Shown: positions 1 through 9,357, numbered from the stretch's first letter. The stretch is DNA of 64,000 nucleotides from Paenibacillus terrae (GCF_000943545.1 NZ_JTHP01000019.1:25214-89213); one strand, 5' to 3'. Numbers and translations: made by a program. The notes: a model not told the origin generated them from the letters alone.

Positions 1-12
1 TTGAAGACAAAC

Positions 13-65
13 GGATACAGTGTATTGTATAGGAAACAATGTTTCTTTTATAATACACTGTATCC
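13..65 (+). promoter_or_regulatory. Promoter flanked by paired operator palindromes
   Basis: The 14-mers GGATACAGTGTATT (13-26) and AATACACTGTATCC (52-65) are exact inverted copies, and each is itself nearly palindromic around ATACA(G/C)TGTAT. Between them lie a weak -35 (TTGTAT, 25-30) and a perfect -10 (TATAAT, 49-54) with an 18-bp spacer, so a dimeric repressor on either site would block the promoter. The layout is typical of TetR-family operators. The regulator itself would lie to the left of the window, so the family assignment is inference. Confidence 0.7.
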
Positions 66-108
66 ATGGTGAGTAAAAAGTTAAAAATTGCAGGGAGGAC
101 CAACCAAA

Positions 109-1122
109 ATGAAAGCAGTGCAACTGAAAAACGGTTTTGGCTTTGAAGAATTAGCCTTGACGGAACTCGACATACCGGTGCCGGGACGGCTGGAAGTTTT
201 GATCCGCATAAGGGCAGCGTCTCTTAATTATCGAGATTTGGTAATACTCAATGGAGTAATGCCGATCGGCATTCAATTTCCCTTCATTCCGTTATCCGAT
301 GGAGCGGGTGAAATTGTGGCTGTGGGCGAAGGAGTGACAAAATTTCAGATTGGACAAAGGGTAGCGGGAAATTTACAACAGAAATTCATTGGCGGGAGCA
401 CGAGAGCGGAGGTATTAAAGGACAGTCTGGGAGGCCCACTCAGCGGAGTGGCGGCTGAATATATCGTTCTGCATGAAGAAGGGGTCGTCGCCATTCCGGA
501 TCACCTTTCTTGGGAGGAGGCTTCCACCTTGCCGATTGCGGGATTAACCGCATGGAGCATGCTGATGGAATCCGGCGGGCTGCGAGCGGGGGATACGGTG
601 CTCTTACAAGGAACAGGCGGTGTTTCCATCTTTGGGCTTCAATTCTCTCTGATGGCGGGAGCACGGGTAATTATCACATCGAGCAGCAATGACAAGCTGG
701 AACGGGCAAAAGCTCTCGGCGCATGGCAGACAATCAACTATTCGGAAGTTCCAGAGTGGGATAAGGTGGCTCTGGAGCTGACAGGCGGCGGAGTCGACCA
801 TGTCCTGGATATAGGGGGAGCGGCAACAATGGCGCAATCCATCAATGCACTTCGTACCGGAGGGACTGTGAGCATGGTCGGATTCTTATCGGGCTTGACC
901 ATTCCTGAGTTCGATGTCACCAGCATTTTGCAGAAGGCTGCGACGATTCGCGGCAGCCAAGTAGGTAACCGGGAACATTTTGAAAACATGAATCGTGCCA
1001 TTTCCCGCCATCGTTTACATCCTGTCATCGACCGGGTATTCCCGCTCAGCCGAATCGGCGAAGCCTTCGCACTTTTGGCTGAAGGAAAACAGTATTTCGG
1101 TAAAATCGTCGTTCAAATATAA
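109..1122 (+). CDS. Zinc-independent quinone oxidoreductase / alcohol dehydrogenase-like protein (MDR superfamily)
   Basis: This is a 337-residue medium-chain dehydrogenase/reductase. It has an N-terminal GroES-like domain (SLNYRDLVILNG, then PLSDGAGEIVAVGEGV) and a Rossmann domain with the nucleotide-binding stretch GDTVLLQGTGGVSIFG near the middle. I do not see the usual cysteine cluster of structural-zinc alcohol dehydrogenases, which favours an NAD(P)H:quinone or enone reductase. The ATG at 109 is chosen because AGGGAGG lies about 10 bases upstream; an in-frame TTG at 88 would put that ribosome site inside the gene. It is the first gene of an apparent three-gene operon (gaps of 31 and 17 bases) driven by the operator-flanked promoter. 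The substrate is unknown. Confidence 0.85.
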   Translation: MKAVQLKNGFGFEELALTELDIPVPGRLEVLIRIRAASLNYRDLVILNGVMPIGIQFPFIPLSDGAGEIVAVGEGVTKFQIGQRVAGNLQQKFIGGSTRAEVLKDSLGGPLSGVAAEYIVLHEEGVVAIPDHLSWEEASTLPIAGLTAWSMLMESGGLRAGDTVLLQGTGGVSIFGLQFSLMAGARVIITSSSNDKLERAKALGAWQTINYSEVPEWDKVALELTGGGVDHVLDIGGAATMAQSINALRTGGTVSMVGFLSGLTIPEFDVTSILQKAATIRGSQVGNREHFENMNRAISRHRLHPVIDRVFPLSRIGEAFALLAEGKQYFGKIVVQI

Positions 1123-1153
1123 ATATTATTCACATCACATAGGAGGCACTCTA

Positions 1154-2311
1154 ATGCCCAGTAAACCTGATTTGTCTGTCAAAGATGCTCAAGGAAGAAA
1201 GAATAAGAAACCGCGTAAATGGGTACGCAGAACCGGATTATCGCTGCTGGCGGTAATCCTTCTGGGAGTGGTTATTTTTATGCTCATCCCTTCCCCTGTC
1301 CAACCTGCAAAATGGCTTGCACCTTCGGCCCCCTCTTTTGAAGAAGCGGGGCCATGGCAACAAAACAATAAACTCAGCTCCGCAGAGCTTATTACAGATG
1401 CTCCTAAGTTTCCGGAATTTATCACTTTTGACAAGAAAGGAAATTTATATACGGGAGACTCCGACGGGAAAATTTATAAGGTTGCCTTTGATACAAAGGG
1501 CAATCCGCAAAAGGCCCAGCTATATGCAGATACCAAAGGAACGCCCAATGGACTTATGTTTGACGCAAGTGGAAATCTGATCGTTACGGATGTTAAGAAG
1601 GGGCTGCTGTCGGTAGATCCTTCCGGAAACGTGACGGTGTTGGCCGATCAAGTCGACGGCACACCGATCTATTTGGCCAACGAGCTGGATATTGCCAAAG
1701 ATGGTACCATTTATTTTTCTGACACCTCCAATTATGGCAGTGTAGTCTTCAAAGAAATCGCCGAGAACAAGCCACATGGACGTTTGCTGAAATATGATCC
1801 GGCGACCAAGCAGACGACAGTTCTGTTGGAAGGCCTTTATTTTGCGAACGGGGTTGCCTTGTCTGCGGACGAAGATTTTGTGCTTGTGGCAGAGTCGTAT
1901 CACTACCAATTGACCCGATACTGGCTCAAAGGGCCGAAGAAGGGGACTTCGGATATTTTTGCGGATAATCTCGCCGGTTTTCCGGATAACATTACGCGTG
2001 ATGATCAAGGCCATTTCTGGGTCGGTCTCTTCACGACACGTATTCCCTTTGTAGATCAGATGCATGGAAGCCCGTGGCTGGCTGGAATGATGGCCAAATT
2101 GCCTCAATCGCTGCTCAGCGGTGCAAGCGCACCTGTGAAGCATGGGCTTGCTGTGGAGCTTAATCCGCAGGGTAAACTCATCGGAAGCTGGCATGATCCT
2201 GAAGGCTCGCTTTATGGGGTAACCACGGCTGTAAACCATGACGGATATTTATATATAGGTACAGCTCCTGGAGGCAGCCAGGGTGTTCATCGCGTGCTTT
2301 TAACCAAATAA
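1154..2311 (+). CDS. Membrane-anchored SMP-30/strictosidine synthase-like beta-propeller protein
   Basis: This 385-residue protein begins with a Lys/Arg-rich cytoplasmic stretch followed by one hydrophobic segment (about residues 27-47), so the rest should lie outside the membrane. The body has beta-propeller repeats of the SMP-30/gluconolactonase/strictosidine synthase-like superfamily: GTPNGLMFDASGNLIVTD, IYFSDTSNYG, ANGVALSADEDFVLVAES and GFPDNITRDDQGHFWVGL. In that family these are lactone- or ester-hydrolysing or structural propellers. AGGAGG sits just before the ATG at 1154. An upstream in-frame start at 995 would overlap the preceding gene by over 120 bases and is rejected. Middle gene of the operon; it may act on a metabolite of the flanking oxidoreductases (inference). 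Confidence 0.8.
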   Translation: MPSKPDLSVKDAQGRKNKKPRKWVRRTGLSLLAVILLGVVIFMLIPSPVQPAKWLAPSAPSFEEAGPWQQNNKLSSAELITDAPKFPEFITFDKKGNLYTGDSDGKIYKVAFDTKGNPQKAQLYADTKGTPNGLMFDASGNLIVTDVKKGLLSVDPSGNVTVLADQVDGTPIYLANELDIAKDGTIYFSDTSNYGSVVFKEIAENKPHGRLLKYDPATKQTTVLLEGLYFANGVALSADEDFVLVAESYHYQLTRYWLKGPKKGTSDIFADNLAGFPDNITRDDQGHFWVGLFTTRIPFVDQMHGSPWLAGMMAKLPQSLLSGASAPVKHGLAVELNPQGKLIGSWHDPEGSLYGVTTAVNHDGYLYIGTAPGGSQGVHRVLLTK

Positions 2312-2328
2312 GCTTGGGAGGGTTTAAC

Positions 2329-3117
2329 ATGATATTGGATGAGTTGAAATTATCCTGGAAAGCGAAGGAAAGCCTGGCCGGGAAAGTAGCTTTGGTAACA
2401 GGCGCAAGCAGTGGCATTGGGGCATCGATTGCAAAAAAACTGGCAAAGCGAGGCGCGTATGTAGCTGTATTGGCACGCCGTCAGGAGCGATTGGACGAAT
2501 GGGTTCGCGACTTGCACCAAGAGGAATTGTACGAGGTCATGGCAATACCTGCCGATATCCAAAAAGCTGAAGACGTACAGCAGGCGGTCCACGCCATTCT
2601 TGAACGCTGGGGGCGGCTTGACATTATCGTTGCCAATGCCGGCTTCGGGTATCGAAGCCCACTGGCAGAAGTGGATCTGGAAAGATGGGAGGAGCTTTAC
2701 AAGACGAATGTGCACGGTCTTGTCCTGACACTGAAGTACGGGCTTCAGCCAATGAGGGAACAGGCCAAGGGGGATGTTGTCATTGTCTCCTCTATTGCAG
2801 CGAAGGAAGTGGTTGCCGGAGGAGGACTATACAGCGCTACCAAGTACGGCGTTAGCGCCATAGCCTCCGCATTGCGTTTGGAGACCAGTACGCAAGGAAT
2901 TCGTGTAACTGCGATTCACCCCGGGGCGGTGGCGACGGAATTTTCGCAGGTTGCCGGATATCCCGAGCAGGAAATTCGGGCGTTTGCTTCGAGCGTTTTG
3001 CCGCTGCATCCCGATGATGTTGCAGAAGCTGCCCTTTATGCACTGGAGCAGCCGGAGCATGTCAATATTCCAGAGTTGACCATTATGCCTTCGAGGCAGG
3101 TCCAGCGGTTCAAATAG
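2329..3117 (+). CDS. Short-chain dehydrogenase/reductase
   Basis: This 262-residue classical SDR has the cofactor motif TGASSGIGASIAKKLAKRGA near residue 30, the NAG motif, and the catalytic Ser (VVIVSSIAAKE) followed by YSATK (Tyr-x-x-x-Lys). The first ~15 residues (MILDELKLSWKAKES) extend slightly beyond the usual SDR start. GGGAGG precedes the ATG at 2329. It is the last gene of the operon and ends just before a strong terminator. The family reduces carbonyls or oxidises alcohols with NAD(P)H. No substrate can be read from the sequence. Confidence 0.88.
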   Translation: MILDELKLSWKAKESLAGKVALVTGASSGIGASIAKKLAKRGAYVAVLARRQERLDEWVRDLHQEELYEVMAIPADIQKAEDVQQAVHAILERWGRLDIIVANAGFGYRSPLAEVDLERWEELYKTNVHGLVLTLKYGLQPMREQAKGDVVIVSSIAAKEVVAGGGLYSATKYGVSAIASALRLETSTQGIRVTAIHPGAVATEFSQVAGYPEQEIRAFASSVLPLHPDDVAEAALYALEQPEHVNIPELTIMPSRQVQRFK

Positions 3118-3140
3118 AGCAGTATTTATTCTGCTGATCC

Positions 3141-3193
3141 AAAAAGCGCGAGTTACAGGGGGAAAATAACCCTTGCACTCGCGCTTTTTTTTT
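3141..3193 (+). terminator. Rho-independent terminator of the MDR-propeller-SDR operon
   Basis: AAAAAGCGCGAGT (3141-3153) pairs with ACTCGCGCTTTTT, and the 3' arm runs into a T tract. Confidence 0.9.
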
Positions 3194-3327
3194 ACGCTAA
3201 TGACGAAGCGTACACTGTCCAATAAAGTTAAAACCGACTTTTGGGAAAGCTCCATTTACTATAGCGCAGACCATATCCTGTGAAAATTTTTGCCCTACGT
3301 TCGCTTATCCAGTCATCGTGAGCACAG

Positions 3328-4419
3328 TTATAGTGTAATGACGTACAGGCCCAACGGCGTGGTTGCGCTGCCTGCAATCATAAAACTTAGAGAATAGCTG
3401 GACTTGCCAGGGGGCACGCTGATATCAGCCAATCGGCATACCTTGGTATTATCTCGTAGCAGAGGGATACCATATACATGATCATCCACACGCACAGACC
3501 CAGCGAACGCTCCCCCACGCGGATTGGCGTAGATGCGGACCGTACGTTCCTCGTGACTGTCGTTAACGATGGGAATCGTAGCGTTATATATGACACCGAA
3601 TTGTCCACGATTATCAAGCGCAGGGCCTAGCTCGCTGCGAGCCCCGGTAAACAGTAGATCGGCGGGAGTCTCACCGTTCAATTTTTTGGTGGCACATGCT
3701 CGGTAGTTGGCGCTTTGCCCGACCACGTACTCTGGCATCCGCGCGTTTGTTTCGGAAAAGGACCATGTACCGCGCGGATGCGCCTGCGGCGGCGGTACGG
3801 GTGGTAGCGGCTCCGCATGAATCCCGCGCAGGTCGGTCTGTATATCCTTACTGACCACGGTGCGGATTACATAGTCCAACGTACCATGGCCTTCGGCATA
3901 TTCCACAGTGAGATCATAGGTGAATCCGGCCAGCGATCCTTCAGGCAGCTCGAATTCTTCCAGCAGCGCTGTACCTTTGCTGAATTTATGACGGTCTACC
4001 GGCTTCACGCGCTTCATCGTACCTGCCAAACAGCTTTTGGCAATAGACTGCCCGACATCCATAATCCAGTTACCATCCTCAGGCGCAATCTCTAAAGCCC
4101 GCTCGATATGACGTACTTCCAGCGCAGCATCGCTTTTGTTCTCTACGGTGATGCCCAGTTTGACGGGGGCGCCGATTTTGTTGTAATGCCAGCCGAAAAT
4201 GCGATGCTTGACCGTCCGGGTTGTCGTGCGCACCACGTCATGCCACAGGGTAGCTTGCCGGGCAGGTACAGTCACGGGGGTGAGCGTCTCCGGGTTATCG
4301 CTAAGCATCAGGCGGCGCTTTCCCCCCTCGGTGGCTGATTCCACATCCACATTGATATTTGGCGGGATCACAGCCGACTCCACAATCAGATCCTTTGGCT
4401 CTTTGGGACGATGGTTCAT
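3328..4419 (-). CDS. Conserved-type hypothetical protein, 363 aa
   Basis: I do not recognise this family. The 363-residue product has no signal peptide and no clear membrane segment. It looks rich in beta strands, with two broadly similar halves joined by a proline-rich linker (PLPPVPPPQAHPRG, about residue 205). The second half has GGAFAGSVRVDDHVYGIPLL and a Ser-rich C-terminus, which could suggest a beta-sandwich carbohydrate- or surface-type fold, but this is a guess. The start is well supported: AAAGGAGG lies 6-8 bases before the ATG. It stands alone, divergent from the glucosidase gene and convergent with the SDR operon. Confidence 0.7.
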   Translation of the reverse strand: MNHRPKEPKDLIVESAVIPPNINVDVESATEGGKRRLMLSDNPETLTPVTVPARQATLWHDVVRTTTRTVKHRIFGWHYNKIGAPVKLGITVENKSDAALEVRHIERALEIAPEDGNWIMDVGQSIAKSCLAGTMKRVKPVDRHKFSKGTALLEEFELPEGSLAGFTYDLTVEYAEGHGTLDYVIRTVVSKDIQTDLRGIHAEPLPPVPPPQAHPRGTWSFSETNARMPEYVVGQSANYRACATKKLNGETPADLLFTGARSELGPALDNRGQFGVIYNATIPIVNDSHEERTVRIYANPRGGAFAGSVRVDDHVYGIPLLRDNTKVCRLADISVPPGKSSYSLSFMIAGSATTPLGLYVITL

Positions 4420-4691
4420 GTGAGTTCCTCCTTTGATTTAGAGAATGGGACCGCTTCTGGTTCATGGATATGGGCCGTTCATATATATAGGTAACGCCGG
4501 AGTAACTTTTACAACCTGTTTTTTTAAAAAAATTTCAAAAAAATTCGAATGCCTCATCATGGCTCTGCGATTACGTCGAAGCAAGCTTCAAACTTCCTTT
4601 TCCGCGTCACACCAACGATTCGCCCGCAGGTATTGCGTGTATGTTAAGAGCATATGCTATTGGATGTACAGAGAAACTACAGGAGGAAATC

Positions 4692-6392
4692 ATGCCTAAA
4701 AAGATATGGTGGAAGGAAGCCGTTGTGTATCAGATTTATCCGATTAGCTTTCAGGATTCGGATGGAGACGGAAAAGGAGATTTACAGGGTATTCTGTCCA
4801 GGCTGGACTATCTGAGTGAACTGGGCATTGATGTCATCTGGATTTGTCCGGTGTACAAATCGCCCAATCATGATAACGGCTACGATATTAGTGACTATTA
4901 TGCCATTATGGATGAATTCGGAACGATGGAGGATTTTGATAAACTCCTTCACAAGGCGCATGAACGAGGCATCAAAATTATGATGGATCTGGTATTAAAC
5001 CATACTTCGGATGAGCATCCATGGTTTACGGAATCACGCTCGTCCAAGGATAATCCGAAACGAGACTACTACATATGGCGAACAGGCAAAAATGGCGGAT
5101 ATCCGAACAATTGGGAATCGTATTTTTCCGGTTCTGTGTGGAAATATGACAAGCTTACAGGTGAATATTACATGCATCTGTATTCCGAGCATCAGCCGGA
5201 CCTCAACTGGAACAATGAAGAAATGGTCGCTGAACTGTACCGCATGGTGGAATGGTGGCTGAAAAAGGGAGTCGATGGCTTCCGATTTGACGCCATTGCC
5301 CATATTGTCAAAACCGAAGGGCTGCCAGACGCCAATAATCCCGAGAAACGGACATGGGTACGGGCCTATCAGCTTTTTTCCAATTTGGAACAGGTGCATG
5401 TGCTTCTTCGCATGCTGAATGAAAGGGTGCTGGAGCGGTATCCCTTAATGACCGTCGGTGAGACATCAGGCTTAGGCCCTGAACAGGCTCTCGATTATGT
5501 GGGGGATCAGCGACATGAACTGAATATGGTTTTCCAGTTTGAACACATGTTTATAGATGCCGAGGGACAGGGAACAGAAAAGTGGAAACCCAAGCCGTGG
5601 ACACTGGTAGAGCTTAAAAAAATGATGAGTCGATGGCAGACGGTGCTTCATCAGGAAGGCTGGAATGCGAATTATCTGAACAACCATGATCAGCCGCGCG
5701 CCCTCTCGCGATTCGGGAATGATGGACAGTACCGTGTGGAGTCGGGCAAAATGCTGGCAACCTTCACGCATATGCTCGAAGGTACGCCGTACATTTATCA
5801 AGGCGAGGAAATCGGCATGACGAATATCGCTTACTCGTCAATTGATGATTACCGGGACGTGGAGACATTGAATTATTATGAACAGCAACGGAAGCTGGGC
5901 GAACCGGAAGAGCAGATTATGGCGGCAATTTGGAGAAAAAGCCGGGATAATGCGCGGACGCCCATGCAGTGGAATGGAGGCCATGCGGCCGGGTTTACCG
6001 ATGGAGAGCCGTGGATGAAAATCAACGATAACTACACGCATATCCACGTTGAAGCGGAAAGACATAACCCGGATTCGATTTTTCACTATTATCGTAAGCT
6101 GATTGCCCTGCGTAAACAACATGAGGTGATCGTTTATGGTGAATATAAGCTGCTGCTGCCGCTGGATACCGAGTTGTATGTGTTTACCCGCACGTTGGGG
6201 AAGGAGCATCTGCTAGTCATTTTGAATTTCTTTGATCGTGAACCGATGTTCCACTGGCCTGAGGAGGAGGGCTATCCTGCCGCCAAAGCGGAGCTGCTTC
6301 TGTCCAACTACGAACCATCGCAAGGGGAGAATCTGCATGCTTTGAAGCTGCGCCCTTATGAAGCAAGGGTGTATAAGCTAACCTTAGAATAA
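4692..6392 (+). CDS. malL: Oligo-1,6-glucosidase / alpha-glucosidase (GH13)
   Basis: This 566-residue cytoplasmic glycoside hydrolase matches oligo-1,6-glucosidases in length and motifs: MMDLVLNHTSDEHPWF (region I), GVDGFRFDAIAH with the Asp nucleophile at about residue 200, MTVGETSG with the acid/base Glu at about 257, and NYLNNHDQPR with the third Asp near 333. The family releases glucose from the non-reducing ends of isomaltose-type or short alpha-glucosides. There is no signal peptide. AGGAGG is positioned for the ATG at 4692; a longer in-frame start would include that site. It is monocistronic and ends at a shared terminator. A trehalose-6-phosphate hydrolase is the main alternative, but no PTS or treR gene lies nearby. 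Confidence 0.88.
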   Translation: MPKKIWWKEAVVYQIYPISFQDSDGDGKGDLQGILSRLDYLSELGIDVIWICPVYKSPNHDNGYDISDYYAIMDEFGTMEDFDKLLHKAHERGIKIMMDLVLNHTSDEHPWFTESRSSKDNPKRDYYIWRTGKNGGYPNNWESYFSGSVWKYDKLTGEYYMHLYSEHQPDLNWNNEEMVAELYRMVEWWLKKGVDGFRFDAIAHIVKTEGLPDANNPEKRTWVRAYQLFSNLEQVHVLLRMLNERVLERYPLMTVGETSGLGPEQALDYVGDQRHELNMVFQFEHMFIDAEGQGTEKWKPKPWTLVELKKMMSRWQTVLHQEGWNANYLNNHDQPRALSRFGNDGQYRVESGKMLATFTHMLEGTPYIYQGEEIGMTNIAYSSIDDYRDVETLNYYEQQRKLGEPEEQIMAAIWRKSRDNARTPMQWNGGHAAGFTDGEPWMKINDNYTHIHVEAERHNPDSIFHYYRKLIALRKQHEVIVYGEYKLLLPLDTELYVFTRTLGKEHLLVILNFFDREPMFHWPEEEGYPAAKAELLLSNYEPSQGENLHALKLRPYEARVYKLTLE

Positions 6393-6426
6393 GTATATGA
6401 TCCCCTACCTTCCTTAATCGTAAAGC

Positions 6427-6477
6427 AAAAAGCCCGATTGACACTGTCTGCTGTACACAGTGTGGATCGGGCTTTTT
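6427..6477. terminator. Bidirectional terminator between convergent genes
   Basis: AAAAAGCCCGAT and ATCGGGCTTTTT enclose an inner ACACTGT/ACAGTGT arm. Both strands give a stem followed by T residues, so it can serve malL and the convergent deacetylase gene. Confidence 0.88.
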
Positions 6478-6508
6478 ATATTTAGCCATTCGTCCAATTC
6501 AGTTATTT

Positions 6509-7306
6509 TTATTGGTAATGCTTAACCTTAAGGTCGTCCAGGCTTTTGAACTCATACCCTTGCTTGCGGGCTTCGTCAATAATCGAAGCCAGCGCCTCGG
6601 TATTGTCCTTGGATACGGAATGGAGCAGAATGACTGCTCCAGGGTGGAGCTGACGTATAACTTGTTGGTAGGCATAGTCTGCTCCCTGCTGGATATTCGT
6701 GTCCCAGTCCTTGTAAGCCACAGACCAAAATACGCTCGTATATCCGGCTTCTCGGCAGGAGGCCAATGCCTTTTCGCTAAAAATGCCACGAGGCGGACGG
6801 ACGTATTTCATTTCCTTTTGTCCGGTGAGCTCTGCCGATGCATTTCGTACCCGATCCAGCTCAGACCGGATCTCTGTCGAAGAAATGGTACTCATATCAG
6901 GATGACTCCATGAATGGTTACCAATAATATGGCCCTCACTCGCCATGCGGCGCATCAAAGCTGGCTGATCCTTCACAAAATGTCCGGTTACAAAGAAGGC
7001 GGCCGGAACCTTTTTGGCCTTTAATACATCCAGCACCTTGGGCGTATATCCATTCTCATAGCCGTTGTCGAACGTGAGAAATATTTCTTTTTTGGCAGTA
7101 TCTCCGAGAAAGATGCCCCCCTGTTTTTCAATCAGGTGCATAAAGCCCTCCTGTGCGATAGAAGGCAGCTCGCCCCCCTTGCTTTTTTTGAATCCAAAAT
7201 GATAAGGCTGTTCGTCAACAGTTTGAGCAGCTAGCGCGGATTCACCCGTAACAACTAACATCCCCATAACCGCAACGCATAGCCACAAGGCAAATATTCT
7301 TTTCAT
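6509..7306 (-). CDS. pdaA: PdaA-like polysaccharide deacetylase (spore cortex muramic lactam synthesis)
   Basis: This 265-residue exported protein starts with a signal peptide (about residues 1-26). The NodB-type deacetylase domain carries EIFLTFDNGYENGYT, in which the second Asp of the usual TFDDG motif is Asn as in PdaA proteins. It also has the zinc-binding HSWSHPDM motif, VRPPRGIFS and a C-terminal AVILLHSV. PdaA enzymes remove the N-acetyl group from muramic acid so the delta-lactam of spore cortex peptidoglycan can form, which suggests an endospore former. GCGGAGG lies upstream of the ATG. The gene is single and presumably forespore-expressed, although I could not pick out a sporulation promoter. 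Confidence 0.9.
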   Translation of the reverse strand: MKRIFALWLCVAVMGMLVVTGESALAAQTVDEQPYHFGFKKSKGGELPSIAQEGFMHLIEKQGGIFLGDTAKKEIFLTFDNGYENGYTPKVLDVLKAKKVPAAFFVTGHFVKDQPALMRRMASEGHIIGNHSWSHPDMSTISSTEIRSELDRVRNASAELTGQKEMKYVRPPRGIFSEKALASCREAGYTSVFWSVAYKDWDTNIQQGADYAYQQVIRQLHPGAVILLHSVSKDNTEALASIIDEARKQGYEFKSLDDLKVKHYQ

Positions 7307-7501
7307 TTAACTTCCTCCGCTTCCGTCCCATTTGGGCAAGGTGTGTATGCTTCGGCATATTCCATAGCGTCTGCAATACCACGCCTGTTTATGCAAAAAA
7401 TGCTCTCAACTTAGGACGAACATGGCTTTTAACAATCCCTGTAGTTAGATGACGATGCCCTCAGGGCTAAAGTTTAATCGTTGGCCCTCAAAAAACACAT
7501 A

Positions 7502-7530
7502 TTGACATGAATATTAAATCGAAGTAGTAT
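7502..7530 (+). promoter_or_regulatory. Sigma-A-type promoter upstream of metN
   Basis: TTGACA (7502-7507) and TAGTAT (7525-7530) are separated by 17 bases. The 334-base gap 7307-7640 otherwise holds only the GGAAGGAG ribosome site of metN. I looked for an S-box (SAM riboswitch) or a T-box and saw no conserved core of either, so methionine control would have to act at the promoter or elsewhere. Confidence 0.6.
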
Positions 7531-7640
7531 ACTTTATAAAACTTACTAGAATACTCGGATTTAGTGGATTAACGATAAAGGGATGCAAACAGCTCAATGA
7601 CATCTTACATTCTTAAAGGAATCGGAAGGAGCTAGAAGTA

Positions 7641-8663
7641 ATGATTGAACTAAAAAATGTATCCAAAACCTATGTGAGAAAAGGCTTAAGCATTGAAGCG
7701 CTAAAAAATATAAATATCCAAGTGGATAAAGGTGATATCTTCGGTTTTATCGGATTCAGCGGCGCAGGTAAAAGTACGCTGATCCGGTTGGTTAACCGTC
7801 TGGAGAAGGTCACCAGCGGAGAGGTTCTTGTCGAAGGAGAGCGGTTGAATACCTATTCGACATCAGGGCTTCGGAAGGTAAGAAAGAAGATCGGTATGAT
7901 TTTTCAGCATTTCAATCTGTTGGAGTCGAAAACGGTGTTCGACAATATTGCGATTCCGCTGGTGCTGCTCAAGCGCAACAAACGGGAGATTGAGCAACGG
8001 GTAAAAGAGTTGCTGGAGTTCACAGGCTTGTCAGACAAGGCGAACAGCTATCCGAGTGAGCTTTCTGGTGGTCAGAAGCAGCGTGTCGGTATTGCGCGGG
8101 CGCTGGCGAGCAACCCGTCTATCCTGCTCTGTGATGAGGCCACTTCGGCGCTTGATCCGCAGACCACACAGTCGATTCTGGATTTGCTTCGTAAAATCAA
8201 CAAGGAATACAAGATTACCATTCTGATCATCACGCATGAGATGTCAGTCATTCAGCGGATTTGCAACAAGGTGGCTGTGATGGAAAAGGGTGAAATCATC
8301 GAGCAGGGCAATGTGCTGGAGGTATTCGGACAGCCGCAGCACCCGACGACGCAAAGCTTTGTGCGCACGGTTATTCATGATACGGTGCCGGATAGTGTGC
8401 TGCAAACGTTCGAGCAGCAAGAAGCACAGCGGATTTACAAGCTGGAATTTATCGGACAGGCTGCTTCCGAGCCAGTGGTTCATGAATTGATTCGGCAGCA
8501 TGAGGTCTATGTGAACATTTTGTTTGCCAATATGACGGAAATACAAGAGACGACCATTGGCTATATGACAATTCAGGTGCGCGGCGAGGAGCATGCCGTC
8601 CAGCAGGCTGTTGATTTTATCAAGAGTAAAGGGGTCAACATTCAGGAGGTGAAGGCCATATGA
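7641..8663 (+). CDS. metN: Methionine ABC importer ATP-binding protein
   Basis: This 340-residue cytoplasmic ATPase energises D/L-methionine uptake with MetI and a lipoprotein MetQ. The Walker A motif is GFSGAGKST (about residue 38), the ABC signature is LSGGQKQR and Walker B is ILLCDEATSALDPQTT. The C-terminal ~75 residues, ending VRGEEHAVQQAVDFIKSKGVN, match the NIL regulatory domain, which binds methionine and inhibits transport when the internal pool is high. GGAAGGAG precedes the ATG. The stop overlaps the metI start in an ATGA, so translation is coupled. Confidence 0.93.
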   Translation: MIELKNVSKTYVRKGLSIEALKNINIQVDKGDIFGFIGFSGAGKSTLIRLVNRLEKVTSGEVLVEGERLNTYSTSGLRKVRKKIGMIFQHFNLLESKTVFDNIAIPLVLLKRNKREIEQRVKELLEFTGLSDKANSYPSELSGGQKQRVGIARALASNPSILLCDEATSALDPQTTQSILDLLRKINKEYKITILIITHEMSVIQRICNKVAVMEKGEIIEQGNVLEVFGQPQHPTTQSFVRTVIHDTVPDSVLQTFEQQEAQRIYKLEFIGQAASEPVVHELIRQHEVYVNILFANMTEIQETTIGYMTIQVRGEEHAVQQAVDFIKSKGVNIQEVKAI

Positions 8664-9325
8664 TGATTACAGGAACCTCTATAACCTGGGATCAACTGTG
8701 GGAAGCTTTATATCAATCCTTGCTCATGGTCAGCATCTCGCTGTTCATTGGCGCATTAATCGGTATACCTATCGGTATTTTGCTGGTCATTACCCGTCCG
8801 GGCGGGATTTTGGAGAGCAAATGGTTTTACGGTATTTTTAATCCCATTATTAATATTGTTCGTTCCTTACCGTTTATCATATTGCTGGTAGCGATCATTC
8901 CGTTGACGCGTCTGATTGTAAATACATCCATTGGGACGAGCGCGGCGATTGTTCCGTTGATTTTCTATATTGCGCCATATATCGGCAGACTGGTCGAAAA
9001 TTCGCTGCTGGAGGTGAATCCGGGCATATTGGAGGCCGCGGACGCGATGGGAGCGACCCCTTTTCAGGTCATTCGTTACTTCTTGCTCCCCGAAGCATTC
9101 AGTTCCCTGATTCTGTCGTTAACGACAGCTGCAATCGGCTTGATTGGAGCCACTGCCATGGCAGGCGCAGTCGGAGGCGGCGGGATTGGCGACCTGGCGA
9201 TATCGTACGGTTATCAGCGGTTCGATACGGTCGTTACGCTCATTACCGTCGTGATTCTTGTTGTATTTGTACAAGTTGTTCAGTCCTTGGGTAACCTATT
9301 GTCCCGTAAAGTGCGCAGGGGTTGA
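8660..9325 (+). CDS. metI: Methionine ABC importer permease
   Basis: This 221-residue integral membrane protein has about five transmembrane helices and the permease signature EAADAMGATPFQVIRYFLLPEA, the coupling loop that contacts MetN. The C-terminus VVILVVFVQVVQSLGNLLSRKVRR is typical of MetI. It overlaps metN by four bases. The substrate-binding lipoprotein gene metQ, which normally completes the operon, is not downstream; a terminator follows within 35 bases, so MetQ must be encoded elsewhere. Confidence 0.93.
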   Translation: MMITGTSITWDQLWEALYQSLLMVSISLFIGALIGIPIGILLVITRPGGILESKWFYGIFNPIINIVRSLPFIILLVAIIPLTRLIVNTSIGTSAAIVPLIFYIAPYIGRLVENSLLEVNPGILEAADAMGATPFQVIRYFLLPEAFSSLILSLTTAAIGLIGATAMAGAVGGGGIGDLAISYGYQRFDTVVTLITVVILVVFVQVVQSLGNLLSRKVRRG

Positions 9326-9357
9326 TTTTTATAATGAATTTATGGATTTTAGTTGTG

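Noticed and set aside
7307..7640. Possible SAM riboswitch or T-box upstream of metNI
   Set aside because: No conserved S-box or T-box core words were found; only an ordinary promoter is visible.
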